A stretch of DNA of 64,000 nt from assembly GCF_900465055.1 (NCBI RefSeq), contig NZ_LS483250.1:4030001-4094000 (forward strand), read 5' to 3'. A program made the position numbers and the translations under genes. This document shows, one piece after another, positions 8,566 to 18,914 of this stretch (the first letter of the stretch is position 1; every line of letters starts with the position of its first letter). The stretch comes from Moritella yayanosii (GTDB lineage: Bacteria > Pseudomonadota > Gammaproteobacteria > Enterobacterales > Moritellaceae). The notes beneath the pieces were generated by a model that was not told where the DNA came from, did not search any database, and saw only the letters and a list, made by a program, of their open reading frames with translations.

Positions 8566-10838
8566 ATGAAGACAATTAATTCTCGTTTTAATTCTTTCTT
8601 TAGCTCTTTTGTTAAGAGTAGTCTGGTTGCGTCGGCAGTTGCGCTTACTGGTCGTGGTGTTGAACTACAAGATAATGAAAAAGTGGACGCGCCGCTGTTA
8701 ACCGCAGAAGAAAATCGTGCGGCATTAGCCCAGCGCCGAGCGCAAAGCTTGTTTGCTGCCCATACGTTTTATGCGTTTCCATTTGATGGCCAAGCTGATG
8801 TGACCGTTAATACATCCGTGTTGCTGTCATTCTCGCATCCACTAGATACTTTTTCGACACAAGAGTTTACCTTAACCGACAGTGACGGCGATGTAGTCGA
8901 AGGAACTGCGCCAATGGTGATCCGTAAAGGTTCTATTTAAAATAGTTCTAGCTTAACAGTGAAAGTAGGTGGTGAACTGCCGACTGGTTTTAGAACCGGT
9001 AATATTCGTATGACCAACATTTCGGATGCGACAGGTTATTTAATTAATAACACTAACTCTGATCATAAGTATGCACCGAAGCAATTGCATCTGTTTATGG
9101 ATGTGGCGATGATCATTGACGCGGTGAGTGAAATTGATTTGAAGATCTTGGGCGTGGATAATGCGCATGCGCAAATATCATTCCACATGGAAGCGTATAC
9201 TGCAGCGGAAACACCAACTCCCGCTGCTGATGTTATGTCACCAGTATTCCAATCTGCTTATCCACATACCAATACTCAGCATTTCAGCTTGGGTGATAAT
9301 GTCACGATTACTTACAATGAACCGTTAGAATTTCGACACTAAAGAACCTTGTTCTTAAAGATGCGAATGGAGTTGCTGTTGACGCATTTATTTCACAAGA
9401 CGGTTCTTCTATTATTATTGATCCGACCGATAATTTAATGCCATTTACAGATTATACGGTTACGGGTGTCATTAAAGATCTGGCCGGTAACAGTGCGTAT
9501 TTATCACAACATTTTTCTACCCCAAATAAAGAACAAGGCACAGAATTTGAAGAACATGGTGAGATTGCGGCTCGCTATACAGCCCCTATGGTTGAAGGTA
9601 TGGTGCCGGGTTATTCATGTGCAATGGAAGATACTGATTTAAACTTGGATATCGCGGGTCGTTGTGCTGGTGGTTTAGCGACGGACCAAAAGTTTAATAT
9701 ATTTAACTTACAAGAAGATCGCGATATCTTTGTTGTTTTCAGCCAACAGATGGATGCAGCGAGTATCCGTTTAGGTGAAACCTGTGATACTGGTTCATTC
9801 CGAGTAGAAATTGTCGAAGCTAATGGGTCAGGTAACTGTGTTGCAGCGGTTCCTGGGGTGCTTAATTATGAAAATAAAATCTTAACCTTCTCTCCAAATG
9901 AGAACTGGCAAGAGCAAGGTTCCAACGTATATCGTTATTCTTTAATTTCTGCGGAAGGTAAAACCAAAGGTAGCGTAGACTGTTCTAGCGGTGAGGTACT
10001 GTGTAGTGCACAAGGTTATCCGTTGCAAACAACCTTGCTAAAGCCTGATAGCCATGAAGATCTAGGTGGTCCAGATATACTCATGCCATTTCGTGCTGCA
10101 CCTGCAGACCAGTTAGTATTCAACCCACTAATGATGCCAACCACGGATACTAATCGTGATTATCGTTGGGATGATATAAAAGAAGAGGTTGTCAGGGTAA
10201 TTTTGCCAAGTTATCTCTACTGGAGACGAGTGGTGCATTAATTAGAGCCACGGTTGGTTGTGAGTTAGATCAAACCTGTAGTGATGATTATGCTAAAACC
10301 TATATCAGCGGATTCATGCCAACCGAAGTAGGTGCATATGACGCTGAAAATAACCGTATACCAGTGAAGATCCATGCTGAACAATTGATATCCTCAAGTG
10401 TGAACATTGCGGCAATGCTTGGCCTCTTTAATCAAGGGTTTATTCCTTTTGACGTGCCCACTGCAACCATGGTGATGCGCCCTCTTTATCCGGTGGTGAA
10501 TGGTAAAACGGAAGTGCCAACGGGTTATATTATTTGGAATGAGGAAGAAGGTAGACTCAATTTCAAAATTGACTTAGATATATATATGGATAATCCATTT
10601 ATGAGTGTATTAGGTGGTATTGTTTCACATAACCTGCACAGTTATCCTATTACCGCTCATTTACAAAGGGCCGTTGACGTTTTTAGATGATGGCCGTATG
10701 AATATTGAATTGAGCAATTTAAACCAAATTGAATTGGATGTCGTCCTCGATATTGCTGGAACAGGGCTTGCTGGAATGGTGCTTGCCATTGCACCGGGAG
10801 ATATGTCACTGCAACAGATCTCACAACCGATGAAATAA
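8566..10838 (+). pseudogene. Decayed Ig-like (SbsA-type) domain lipoprotein gene
   Basis: A long coding remnant (about 757 codons) with at least four lesions. There is an in-frame TAA at 8938-8940, and frame changes near 9320-9340, near 10191-10195 and near 10660-10670. Joining the frames gives continuous text, for example IKDLAGNSAYLSQHFSTPNK, and LHSYPITAHLQ joined to GPLTFLDDGRMNIELSNL. FPFDGQADVTVNTSVLLSFS and FSLGDNVTITYNEPLEF look like SbsA/Big_5 Ig-like repeats. The N-terminus has a lipoprotein-style signal (SLVASAVALTGRG) in which Arg stands where the lipobox Cys is expected. An AAGGAGG site precedes the ATG. Not functional as it stands. Confidence 0.75.
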
Positions 10839-10869
10839 CTTTTCATATCAGGTTGATAAACGTTAAATA

Positions 10870-10909
10870 AAAGGCCGCACATCTTTATTAATCTAAATGT
10901 GCGGCCTTT
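10870..10909. terminator. Bidirectional terminator
   Basis: AAAGGCCGCACAT (10870-10882) pairs perfectly with ATGTGCGGCCTTT (10897-10909), with T/A tracts on both sides. It separates the rightward pseudogene from the leftward norR. Confidence 0.8.
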
Positions 10910-10937
10910 CTATTTTTCTACGTTACTCTTTCAATTG

Positions 10938-12479
10938 TTATTGTTTTAATTCAATCCGCTTGGCTAAGCGATGCAGGTTACCCACATCGACAGACAGCTG
11001 GCGCGCCGTTGCTGCCCAGTTATTGTTATTTTGTTTGAGTGCGTTATTGATCAACTGGCGTTGAAATTGCTCGGTCGCGTCACGTAAATTATCGACTGGT
11101 ATGTTGGTGACGGACATTGTTGGTTGCTCAATCACATCGGTCACTTCCACTGAAAAATTATCAAGCTTAAAATGTGAGGGCTGCAGTATCACGTATTCAT
11201 CTTTAGCTTCTGCTCTGGCCAGGATCGCGGCGCGATTAATACTGTGTTCCAATTCTCTAATATTACCTGGCCATGGATAATGCATCAATATCGCTTGGCA
11301 AGTGGAACTTAAACTCAGGTGGCTTAATTGCAGTTTGCTACGACAGCGTTCAATAAAGAAACCAGCCAATAATAGTATGTCTTCGCCACGCTCGCGCAGC
11401 GGTGATACGGTAATGGGAAATACGCTAAGGCGATGATAAAGGTCAGCTCTAAAGCGACCTGCAAGTACTTCTTCTTTTAAATCTTTGTTGGTTGCGGCGA
11501 TAATGCGTGTATCGACTTTTAAGTTGCGATCATCCCCAATACGTTGCAAGTCACCATATTGCAATACCCGCAATAATTTCGCTTGTAAAGTCAGGGTTAA
11601 CTCGCCAATTTCATCAAGAAACAGGGTACCTTTATCGGCTAATTCAAATTTACCACTGCGATTACTGATGGCTCCGGTAAAGGCGCCTTTGACATGGCCA
11701 AATAGTTCACTTTCGGCAATAGCTTCTGGTAATGCTGCACAGTTAAGGTATATCAGCGGTTTGTCGGCGCGGGAAGATTGCTGGTGGATTGCGGTGGCGA
11801 CTAATTCCTTCCCCACCCCTGTTTCCCCCAAGATTAATGCGGTCATATCGGTACTGGCAACGACGCTGATCTCTTTTTTTAAGGCTTGGATCTGCGCGGA
11901 CTGACCAATAATTTCAGTGTTACTTTGTGGTTGATGTTTGGCGGGATCTGACTCGGTCACATCGCCAGCCGCTTTTTCCAATTTATCCATCAATAGCGCA
12001 ATGTTAAGCGTTGCCGCTGCCAGTGCACTCACTGTACGTAATTCATCATTGCTGAAGTTATCAAACTGGTGGGGATCAAAGCTATCGAGCGTCAGTGCAC
12101 CAATCAGGCGTTGATTTGCCATCAAGGGTAAACCAACACAGGCATGCACATGCAATTTACCTTCGTGTGAGGTAATTAGGGCGTCATAAGGGTCGGGCAA
12201 AGAACTGTCTGCAGGGAACCTGACTACATCACCGGCTCTGGCAATGGCTTCTAATCTTGGGTGTTCACTGATATTAAATTGTCTGCCCAATACGTCAGCA
12301 TTCAGGCCATTAATTGCTAAGGGTTTGAAATGCTGACCCTTAAATTCTAATAGTGCGGATGCATCACAGTTAAATAATCTGCGCATGGTGGTGAGTAGAC
12401 GTTCGAAACGATCCTGACTGGAAATATTGGTGGTGAGATCCAAGGCGATATGGATAAGGTCTTTGGTATCAGTCTGCAT
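10938..12479 (-). CDS. norR: NorR, nitric-oxide-sensing sigma-54 activator
   Basis: 513 residues, close to the 504 of E. coli NorR. An N-terminal GAF domain binds NO at a non-haem iron ([39 protein letters not shown]). The central AAA+ domain has Walker A GETGVGKE, the sigma-54-contacting GAFTGA loop in [18 protein letters not shown], and Walker [12 protein letters not shown] Fis-type HTH ends the protein ([20 protein letters not shown]). The ATG at 12477-12479 was preferred over a GTG at 12500 that would overlap the first NorR operator. It is divergent from norVW, which it should activate when NO is present. Confidence 0.95.
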   Translation of the reverse strand: MQTDTKDLIHIALDLTTNISSQDRFERLLTTMRRLFNCDASALLEFKGQHFKPLAINGLNADVLGRQFNISEHPRLEAIARAGDVVRFPADSSLPDPYDALITSHEGKLHVHACVGLPLMANQRLIGALTLDSFDPHQFDNFSNDELRTVSALAAATLNIALLMDKLEKAAGDVTESDPAKHQPQSNTEIIGQSAQIQALKKEISVVASTDMTALILGETGVGKELVATAIHQQSSRADKPLIYLNCAALPEAIAESELFGHVKGAFTGAISNRSGKFELADKGTLFLDEIGELTLTLQAKLLRVLQYGDLQRIGDDRNLKVDTRIIAATNKDLKEEVLAGRFRADLYHRLSVFPITVSPLRERGEDILLLAGFFIERCRSKLQLSHLSLSSTCQAILMHYPWPGNIRELEHSINRAAILARAEAKDEYVILQPSHFKLDNFSVEVTDVIEQPTMSVTNIPVDNLRDATEQFQRQLINNALKQNNNNWAATARQLSVDVGNLHRLAKRIELKQ

Positions 12480-12501
12480 AATGTTAGCCGTATAAAACAC
12501 T

Positions 12502-12556
12502 GTCTTATCGACAGTGTATAGTCATAATGACAATAAGTAAAGGTAGTCATTATGAC
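12502..12556 (+). promoter_or_regulatory. Three NorR enhancer sites
   Basis: Three palindromic copies fit the GT-N7-AC NorR consensus: GTCTTATCGAC (12502-12512), GTCATAATGAC (12521-12531) and GTCATTATGAC (12546-12556). E. coli also uses three sites in the norR-norV interval. The first overlaps the region just upstream of norR and could mediate autoregulation. Confidence 0.88.
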
Positions 12557-12581
12557 AGTGGTCGCTTGTTGTTGTCATATA

Positions 12582-12594
12582 AATCAACACATTA
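12582..12594 (+). promoter_or_regulatory. IHF site in the norV promoter
   Basis: AATCAACACATTA matches the IHF consensus WATCAANNNNTTR at every defined position. It lies between the NorR sites and the sigma-54 promoter, where a bend would bring the NorR hexamer to the polymerase. Confidence 0.75.
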
Positions 12595-12599
12595 ACTTT

Positions 12600-12615
12600 T
12601 GGCACGGTACCTGCA
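12600..12615 (+). promoter_or_regulatory. Sigma-54 promoter of norVW
   Basis: TGGCACGGTACCTGCA carries the -24 GG (12601-12602) and -12 GC (12613-12614) at the required spacing of ten bases between them. It differs from TGGCAC-N5-TTGC by one base. It is 46 bases before the norV ATG. Confidence 0.88.
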
Positions 12616-12660
12616 ATTAGAAAGGATATAAAATCGTTAATTATTTAATTGGAATATAAT

Positions 12661-14199
12661 ATGGCTATTCATGTAAAAAATAATATCTCTTGGGTTGGAC
12701 AACGTGATTGGGAAGTGCGTGATTTTCACGGTACTGAATTTAAAACTGAAAAAGGCACGAGTTATAATAGCTATCTTATTCAAGAAGAAAAAACGGTACT
12801 GATCGACACGGTTGATCACAAGTTCTGTTACGAATTTATTCAACAATTAGAATTAGAAATTGATCTGAATAAAATTGATTACATTGTGATTAACCATGCT
12901 GAAGAAGATCATGCTGGTGCATTAGCGGCGTTATTAAATAAAATACCCAATACACCGATTTATTGTACCGAAAATGCGATTGATTCAATTACTGGTCACC
13001 ACCACCACCCAGAGTGGAATTTTAACGTGGTTAAGACGGGCGATACTCTAGATTTGGGGAACGGTAAACAGTTGATCTTCATTGAAACGCCTATGTTGCA
13101 TTGGCCTGACAGTATGATGACGTACATGACGGGTGACGCGGTGCTGTTTAGTAATGATGCATTCGGTCAACATTATTGTGATGAACGTTTATTTAATGAT
13201 GAGGTTGATAACAAAGAGTTAATGGATCAGTGTTTACGTTATTATGCCAATATTCTTACTCCATTTAGCTCGCTTGTTACCGCGAAGATTAATGAAATAT
13301 TAAGCTTTAATTTACCCATCGATATGATCGCTACCGCGCACGGTGTGGTGTGGCGTGATAATCCAATTCAGATCATTGAACAATATCTGACGTGGGCAGA
13401 TAAATATCAAGAAGATCGCATTACTATTTTTTATGACTCGATGTCGAATAATACCCGCTCGATGGCGGATGCGATTGCCCAGGGTATCCATGAAGTTGAT
13501 AGCCATGTGGCGGTGAAAGTATTCAACGTGGCACGTCATGATAAAAATGAAATTTTATCCAATGCCTTTATTTCCAAAGGTATCTTAGTGGGTTCATCGA
13601 CGATGAATAATGTGATGATGCCTAAAATTGCCGCCATGCTGGAAGAGATCACGGGGCTGCGTTTTAAAAATAAAAAAGCCGCGGCATTTGGCAGTTATGG
13701 TTGGACTGGTGGGGCGATTGATCGCATTGAAAGTAGACTGGAGGAAGCGGGCTTTGCACCTTATCCAAGTCTGAAAACAAAATGGAAACCAGATGGTAAA
13801 GCGATATTAGCGTGTCGTGAATATGGTCGCACGTTAGCGAAGGCGTGGGCGCTAACAAGTAAGTCGCTTGCCGATGTAGCAGCGCCCACTGCCAACCAAA
13901 CTGTATCAGAGCCAGCAGTAGCGGAACAAGTAGTGGCAGAACAAGTCGTTGCAGAAAGCATACCGCCAGCTGTTGAAGTAGTCAAACCGACGCAGAAAAG
14001 TGCGGTGACGCAGTTTAGTGCTGAAAGTTCGATGTTATGCACTGTCTGTCAGTGGGTTTACGATCCTGCCCAAGGTGAACCAAATCAAGATGTCGCATCG
14101 GGAACCGCATGGTCTGAGGTACCAGATTATTTCCTCTGTCCTGAATGTGGATTAGGTAAAGAAGTGTTTGAAGAGATTAAAACTAAGGATGTAGCATGA
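12661..14199 (+). CDS. norV: NorV, anaerobic nitric oxide reductase flavorubredoxin
   Basis: Reduces NO to N2O under anaerobic conditions. It has three domains. The first is a metallo-beta-lactamase-like diiron domain with HAEEDHAG (residues about 79-86) and [10 protein letters not shown]. The second is a flavodoxin domain with [20 protein letters not shown] for FMN. The third is a C-terminal rubredoxin with [10 protein letters not shown] and CPECGLG. Length is 512 residues versus 479 in E. coli; the extra length is an Ala/Val/Glu-rich linker before rubredoxin. The ATG at 12661 was chosen over a TTG at 12649 because [20 protein letters not shown] matches the family start. norW overlaps its end by 4 bases. 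Confidence 0.96.
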   Translation: MAIHVKNNISWVGQRDWEVRDFHGTEFKTEKGTSYNSYLIQEEKTVLIDTVDHKFCYEFIQQLELEIDLNKIDYIVINHAEEDHAGALAALLNKIPNTPIYCTENAIDSITGHHHHPEWNFNVVKTGDTLDLGNGKQLIFIETPMLHWPDSMMTYMTGDAVLFSNDAFGQHYCDERLFNDEVDNKELMDQCLRYYANILTPFSSLVTAKINEILSFNLPIDMIATAHGVVWRDNPIQIIEQYLTWADKYQEDRITIFYDSMSNNTRSMADAIAQGIHEVDSHVAVKVFNVARHDKNEILSNAFISKGILVGSSTMNNVMMPKIAAMLEEITGLRFKNKKAAAFGSYGWTGGAIDRIESRLEEAGFAPYPSLKTKWKPDGKAILACREYGRTLAKAWALTSKSLADVAAPTANQTVSEPAVAEQVVAEQVVAESIPPAVEVVKPTQKSAVTQFSAESSMLCTVCQWVYDPAQGEPNQDVASGTAWSEVPDYFLCPECGLGKEVFEEIKTKDVA

Positions 14200-15359
14200 G
14201 TTCACCAGTGGTCATTATAGGCAGCGGCTTTGCTGCTTATCAATTAGTTAAATCAATTCGTCGTGCCAGTCAGGAACAAGCGATCATCGTCATCACAGCT
14301 GGCAGTGGTGATGATTATGTCAAACCAGAATTGAGCCATGTATTTAGCAAAAAACTAACCGCACAAGACATGGTTAAACAAAGTGGGGCCGACTTTGCGA
14401 GTGCACACAATATTACCCTGATGACGAATACGTATGTTGATGAGATTAACCGCATCGAAAAAACCGTGAGTTGTCAGGGTATCGAGATAGCCTACGATAA
14501 TTTGGTGCTGGCAACAGGGGCGCAATCGTTTGTGCCATTTGTTGATGGCGATGCAGCGAAAGACATTATTACGTTGAACAGTTTAGATGAATACCAGCAG
14601 TCACAGGCGCAATTGGTTAATGCCAAATCGGTGTTGGTGGTTGGCGCTGGTTTAGTGGGGACTGAAATTGCGATGGATTTAGCTATCGCTAACTATGATG
14701 TCATCTTAACCGACCGAGCTGATGCATTACTGCCGCGTTTATTACCGGAATTTATTTCATCTCAGCTTTATCAAATAATGAGAAAACAGGGGGTTGAACT
14801 GCAACTGGGTAATGAATTAAGCAAGATGACAAAAACGGCTACAGGTATCGAAGTAAGCTTTAACAACGGTTATACAACCAATGTTGATAGTGTGTTGTGC
14901 GCGGCGGGGTTGCAACCCAATACTGCGTTAGCGAGCGGTGTTGGTTTAGCGGTGAACCGCGGTATTGTGGTTGATAAGCAATTAAGAACCCAGGATCCGC
15001 ATATCTTTGCTATTGGCGATTGTGCTGAGATTGGCGGTAAACATTTAGCTTTTTTACAACCGATCATACTCAGTGCTAATGCACTCGCGAAAACCTTGAC
15101 GAATTCGGCGACTGATGTGACTTTTCCGGCGATGTTAGTCAAAGTGAAAACGCCATTATACCCGATCCAATTAAGCGGTAATACCACCGCGAGTGATGCT
15201 AATTGGCAGGTGGAAATGACCGAGTTGGGAATGACGGCGAAGGCCTATGATAGTGATGCGCAATTAATTGGTTTTGTGGTGACGCAAGCCAATATGCCAG
15301 AGGCTTTTAAGTTACTACGCTTGTTACCTGCGGTATCGACAGTACTTAAAGTGGCTTAA
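14196..15359 (+). CDS. norW: NorW, NADH:flavorubredoxin reductase
   Basis: 387-residue FAD-dependent reductase that passes electrons from NADH to the rubredoxin domain of NorV. It shows the N-terminal FAD motif [19 protein letters not shown], the NADH-binding motif [18 protein letters not shown] (about residues 146-163), and the second FAD motif [12 protein letters not shown]. The ATG overlaps the norV stop (ATGA), indicating translational coupling and a single norVW transcript from the sigma-54 promoter. Length matches E. coli NorW (377 residues). Confidence 0.95.
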   Translation: MSSPVVIIGSGFAAYQLVKSIRRASQEQAIIVITAGSGDDYVKPELSHVFSKKLTAQDMVKQSGADFASAHNITLMTNTYVDEINRIEKTVSCQGIEIAYDNLVLATGAQSFVPFVDGDAAKDIITLNSLDEYQQSQAQLVNAKSVLVVGAGLVGTEIAMDLAIANYDVILTDRADALLPRLLPEFISSQLYQIMRKQGVELQLGNELSKMTKTATGIEVSFNNGYTTNVDSVLCAAGLQPNTALASGVGLAVNRGIVVDKQLRTQDPHIFAIGDCAEIGGKHLAFLQPIILSANALAKTLTNSATDVTFPAMLVKVKTPLYPIQLSGNTTASDANWQVEMTELGMTAKAYDSDAQLIGFVVTQANMPEAFKLLRLLPAVSTVLKVA

Positions 15360-15386
15360 TGCCGGTAGCGAACATAATTTGAAGTT

Positions 15387-15423
15387 GGCAACACCAGACT
15401 CATTGAATGAGCCTGTGGTTGCC
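15387..15423 (+). terminator. Hairpin after norW
   Basis: GGCAAC at 15387-15392 pairs with GTTGCC near 15418-15423, and the intervening ACTCATT/AATGAG extends the stem imperfectly. It is probably the norVW terminator, although the trailing T tract is weak. Confidence 0.5.
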
Positions 15424-15460
15424 ATAATTCGATTAAACTACAATTAGGTAGAAATCGTTA

Positions 15461-16951
15461 TTACAAATAACGTGCCTGTAAATGGGCTTTAAAGTGCGCG
15501 GGGTTTAATACTTCCCCGGTGGCTTGTTTGACTAAGTCATTGGTACTCAGTAATGACGCATGTTGCCAGATATTGGTTTTAAGCCAAGTAAAGATCGGCG
15601 ATAAATCACCACTAGTGATGATGGCTGGTACATCCATTTCTTGCTTGATCGTCGTCATAAACTGCGCGGCATACATAGCACCTAGTGTATAAGACGGAAA
15701 GTAACCAAAGCTGCCATCAGTCCAATGCACATCTTGCATACAGCCATTACGGTAATTACCTTTAGTGTCCACCCCTAAATATTGCTGCATTTTAACTGCC
15801 CACAATTCCGGAATATCATCCACTTCGATATCACCGTTCATTAATGCTTGTTCGATTTCATAACGTAGCATTACGTGAGCAGGGTAAGTTACTTCATCAG
15901 CATCAACACGGATAAAATCTGGCTTCACTCGGGTATAACATTGGCTCAAATTCAGCGGGTTATAGATGGCTTTATCTGTGCCTGAAAATGCTTTCTGTAT
16001 TTCTGGCGTCAGTAAGGTTAAGAACTCTTGACTGCGGCCTAATTGCATTTCAAATAACAGGCTTTGGCTTTCATGAATACCCATAGAGCGTGCTTGACCT
16101 ACAGGCAAGTGGTTTAACGCTTTTGGTAGACCTTGTTCGTAACGTGCGTGGCCTGTTTCATGGACAACGCCCATCAGACTTTGAGTGAAATCATCTTCAT
16201 CATATCGCGTTGTGATACGCACATCTGAAGCTACACCACCGCAGAATGGGTGAGTCGATACGTCAAGGCGACCATGGTTAAAATCAAAACCTAAGATCTG
16301 CATGGTCTTTAAACCGAGTTGTTGTTGTGCGGCAATCGGGAAATGCCCGGTTGGCATGATGACATGGTCACTGCGTTGTTTTTCCTGGGCAGCGAGCGTT
16401 AATTCTGGTAACCATGATTTAACGTCATCAAAAATAGGGTCCAGTTGGGCGCTGGTCATACCTGGTTCGTACAAATCCATCAAGGCATCATAATTACTGC
16501 AGTTGTTCGCTTGACCGCGAATACTGGCTTCTTCACGTGACAATTCGACAACCGTTTTTAAGTTCTTAGCAAAACCAGCCCAATCATTTTCTTTACGCTG
16601 GGTACGCCAAGCGTGTTCGCATTTAGAGCCTGCGAGGGATTGAGCAGATACGAGATCTTCTGGTACTACATTGGCTTGCTGCCAGCTACGGTCGATTTCG
16701 GCCAAACTTGCTTGTTGCTCGGTTGACAGGTTTTCAGCTTGCGCTTGGTTAATTAAACCTGCAAGTTGTGGCGCAGTGCTTTGCTGGTGGATCATAACCG
16801 CGAGTTCAGCCATGGCTTCAGAGCGTGCTTCGTTACCGCCAGCTGGCATCATTGCCGCTTGGTCCCAACCACAAATTGAAGAAAGGTGGTGTAAATTATG
16901 GATCTTTTTAAAATGCTTAGATAACTGTTCATAGGCTGAATTAGTTGTCAT
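15461..16951 (-). CDS. Carboxypeptidase M32 (Taq/Pfu type)
   Basis: 496-residue cytoplasmic metallocarboxypeptidase. The zinc motif is HETGHARYEQGLP (HExxH), and the downstream Glu ligand is in GIHESQSLLFE. Other family blocks are CGGVASDVRITTRYDEDDF, RVDADEVTYPAHVMLRYEIE and TDGSFGYFPSYTLGAMYAAQ. Length is that of the family (about 500 residues). It removes C-terminal amino acids with broad specificity. It stands alone, with its own intergenic space on both sides. Confidence 0.94.
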   Translation of the reverse strand: MTTNSAYEQLSKHFKKIHNLHHLSSICGWDQAAMMPAGGNEARSEAMAELAVMIHQQSTAPQLAGLINQAQAENLSTEQQASLAEIDRSWQQANVVPEDLVSAQSLAGSKCEHAWRTQRKENDWAGFAKNLKTVVELSREEASIRGQANNCSNYDALMDLYEPGMTSAQLDPIFDDVKSWLPELTLAAQEKQRSDHVIMPTGHFPIAAQQQLGLKTMQILGFDFNHGRLDVSTHPFCGGVASDVRITTRYDEDDFTQSLMGVVHETGHARYEQGLPKALNHLPVGQARSMGIHESQSLLFEMQLGRSQEFLTLLTPEIQKAFSGTDKAIYNPLNLSQCYTRVKPDFIRVDADEVTYPAHVMLRYEIEQALMNGDIEVDDIPELWAVKMQQYLGVDTKGNYRNGCMQDVHWTDGSFGYFPSYTLGAMYAAQFMTTIKQEMDVPAIITSGDLSPIFTWLKTNIWQHASLLSTNDLVKQATGEVLNPAHFKAHLQARYL

Positions 16952-16987
16952 GTTAACTCCGAAACGGGAATAAGATAAGGGCTAATA

Positions 16988-17090
16988 TTAACCTGATTTG
17001 GCTAAGATTTTATCCAATACTCTAAAGGGTAAAATACGTTTTAACAAGGCAAATAAATGGGTTGGAAAGGTGACATAATAACGCACTTCT
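16988..17090 (-). pseudogene. 3' remnant of a short-chain dehydrogenase gene
   Basis: The minus strand encodes VRYYVTFPTHLFALLKRILP followed by FRVLDKILAKSG and a TAA at 16988-16990. That is the C-terminal tail seen in SDR-family oxidoreductases of the YqjQ/DltE kind. A stop lies just before GTGCGT, and no dehydrogenase core precedes it, so only about 33 codons survive. The rest of the 16952-17225 gap holds nothing else I can identify. Confidence 0.55.
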
Positions 17091-17225
17091 TACCTAAGCG
17101 ACTAATTTGCTGTTGGTAATCGTCGTGCGAATACACGGTAACCTGCCGCTTTCAGGGTGACGACAGCGTAATAAACTGCTATGGCTTGTTAATCAACCAG
17201 TTTGTCATGAATTTAAGACACAAAA

Positions 17226-17274
17226 AAGCCCGTCACTATTGTTACAGCTTAATGAACAGCGTAGTTACGGGCTT
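17226..17274 (-). terminator. Terminator of the DUF2333 gene
   Basis: AAGCCCGTCACT (17226-17237) pairs with AGTTACGGGCTT (17263-17274), 11 of 12 pairs. On the minus strand it ends in a run of six T, just past the stop at 17302. Confidence 0.75.
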
Positions 17275-17301
17275 AGTTACAGGCTTATCGTTATGTGGTG
17301 A

Positions 17302-18279
17302 TTAACCTTGTTCTAGTAATCTACGCAGGTCAATAACAGCCGCGTTTGCGCGCGACAAGTAGTTTGCCATTACCAGAGAATGATTAGCAAAAAGTCCAAA
17401 ACCAGCACCGTTAAGAATTATCGGGCTGCCTACCGGCTGTAGTGATGCTTCTAATTCAAGGATGATTTGGTCAACACTTGCTAGGGCATTTTTCTTCTCT
17501 AATACGCCTTTAAAATCAATACGTGCTGCTTTTAGGTAATGGTATAATGCCCAAGAAGAACCACGCGCTTCCCAGAATACATTATCGATTTCTAACCAGG
17601 GTGTTTTAACCATAGAACCAGACGCTGTTAATGTAGATTGCTCAGCACCCAGATCACCCGATAAATCAGTGTTGATACGATATTGACCTACAGAAGCACT
17701 TAAACGTTGTGATAATGAACCCAGACGTTTTTCAACTTGTTTGAACCATTCTGCAAGATTATCGGCACGGGCATAAAATTGTGCGCCTTGTACTTGAGGG
17801 TCGTTTAATTTATCCAGGTATACTTGTAATTCTTCAATGGTTTTTTTGTATTCAGAATTGGCATTGGTCGGAAATAAACGTGTGTACTCAACATTTAAGG
17901 CACCGTGCGCTTTTTGTAGATTTTTATTTTCAGTTGATTGCGTCTGTGAACGACTTAAATCACGACGTAATACTAACATCAGATCACGAGACTGTTCTAG
18001 CAGACCATATTCCCATGATGGCATGTTATCCATCAAGATAGCGGGTGGTAATACCGAGTTACTTAGATAACCGCCATTTTTTTCGTCTAACGTTTGAATC
18101 GTTTTAATGAGTGTGGCTGTAGTGTAAGAACCAACGGCGATATTAGCGTTGTTTTTAGTCAGCGCTTCGGTTACTTGTGTTGGGCTAAAACTGTCAGGTT
18201 CAACACTCCAATAAATTGACGTGGCATAAAAGATAATGCCAACAGCAGCAATACCAGCTATGATTTTATATTTACTCAT
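17302..18279 (-). CDS. DUF2333 family membrane-anchored protein
   Basis: 325 residues starting MSKYKIIAGIAAVGIIFYAT, a single N-terminal membrane anchor, with the rest probably periplasmic. Helical segments and blocks such as WEYGLLEQSRDLMLVLRRDL, FYARADNLAEWFKQVEKRLG and VKTPWLEIDNVFWEARGSSW match DUF2333, a proteobacterial family without an assigned function. The ATG at 18277-18279 was used instead of an upstream start at 18300, because it begins directly at the anchor and follows a GGGAACGACCTG segment. It is followed by its own terminator. Confidence 0.82.
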   Translation of the reverse strand: MSKYKIIAGIAAVGIIFYATSIYWSVEPDSFSPTQVTEALTKNNANIAVGSYTTATLIKTIQTLDEKNGGYLSNSVLPPAILMDNMPSWEYGLLEQSRDLMLVLRRDLSRSQTQSTENKNLQKAHGALNVEYTRLFPTNANSEYKKTIEELQVYLDKLNDPQVQGAQFYARADNLAEWFKQVEKRLGSLSQRLSASVGQYRINTDLSGDLGAEQSTLTASGSMVKTPWLEIDNVFWEARGSSWALYHYLKAARIDFKGVLEKKNALASVDQIILELEASLQPVGSPIILNGAGFGLFANHSLVMANYLSRANAAVIDLRRLLEQG

Positions 18280-18404
18280 CAGGTCGTTCCCTCGAATCAT
18301 GCGTTAAGTTAGTAATATTTACTCTAGTGTAACTCGCTGAAATGTTTGCAACAAGCTTAATTAACATATAAAAAACCGACAGACTCAAGACGAGATTTAA
18401 TACC

Positions 18405-18680
18405 TTATGATTTTTTAATTCTGACCACATGCATGATCTCTACCTTGAACCCCGCAACCGTTTCTATCTCTGGATAGTAGGTTAGATTAACACATGCATC
18501 CGTTAATGATTTATACGCTTTTTTACGTTTAAACTTAAACGGTACACTGTGGCCTTCTATCATGACGGTATTGAGAAACCACTCGTCTTTTTCTCGCTGT
18601 ACGTGAGAGGTCACTTTCTGGAGCTCTGAATGGGTTAATCCTGGATGCTGTTTGAGTAGTTTATCTGGATCTGAAGCCAT
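18405..18680 (-). CDS. Small conserved hypothetical protein
   Basis: 91 residues, basic, no signal peptide or membrane span. It reads MASDPDKLLKQHPGLTHSEL, then VPFKFKRKKAYKSLTDACVN, ending in VEIMHVVRIKKS. The mix of a short helical N-terminus and beta-like C-terminus is what I associate with small marine gammaproteobacterial proteins of unknown role. No motif allows a function call. It stands alone between DUF2333 and glpR. Confidence 0.6.
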   Translation of the reverse strand: MASDPDKLLKQHPGLTHSELQKVTSHVQREKDEWFLNTVMIEGHSVPFKFKRKKAYKSLTDACVNLTYYPEIETVAGFKVEIMHVVRIKKS

Positions 18681-18914
18681 TTTGATTGTCTCGTTGATTT
18701 TTTGTTATTTGAATTTAGTTGTTGCTCGCCATGATTAACTTGATGATTGCAACTTGATAATCATGATGAGCAGGTATGAGTATATCTCAAAATGACGTTA
18801 AACTTTGTTTATTGACGCTATTTTTCAGGTTTATAGGTGTAAATATGATATAAACTAAGGGTAAATTTAAACTCCCTTTCGATAATGCTATTCAGGGAAA
18901 ATAGGGAGAACGAT

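Noticed and set aside
8566-10838. Several separate small secreted-protein genes
   Set aside because: The pieces read as one continuous Ig-like protein when joined across frames, only the first piece has a ribosome site and signal, and the breaks fall inside domains.
18780-18884. Sigma-70 promoter for glpR with TTGACG
   Set aside because: TTGACG near 18804 has no convincing -10 at 16-18 bases, so I did not annotate it.
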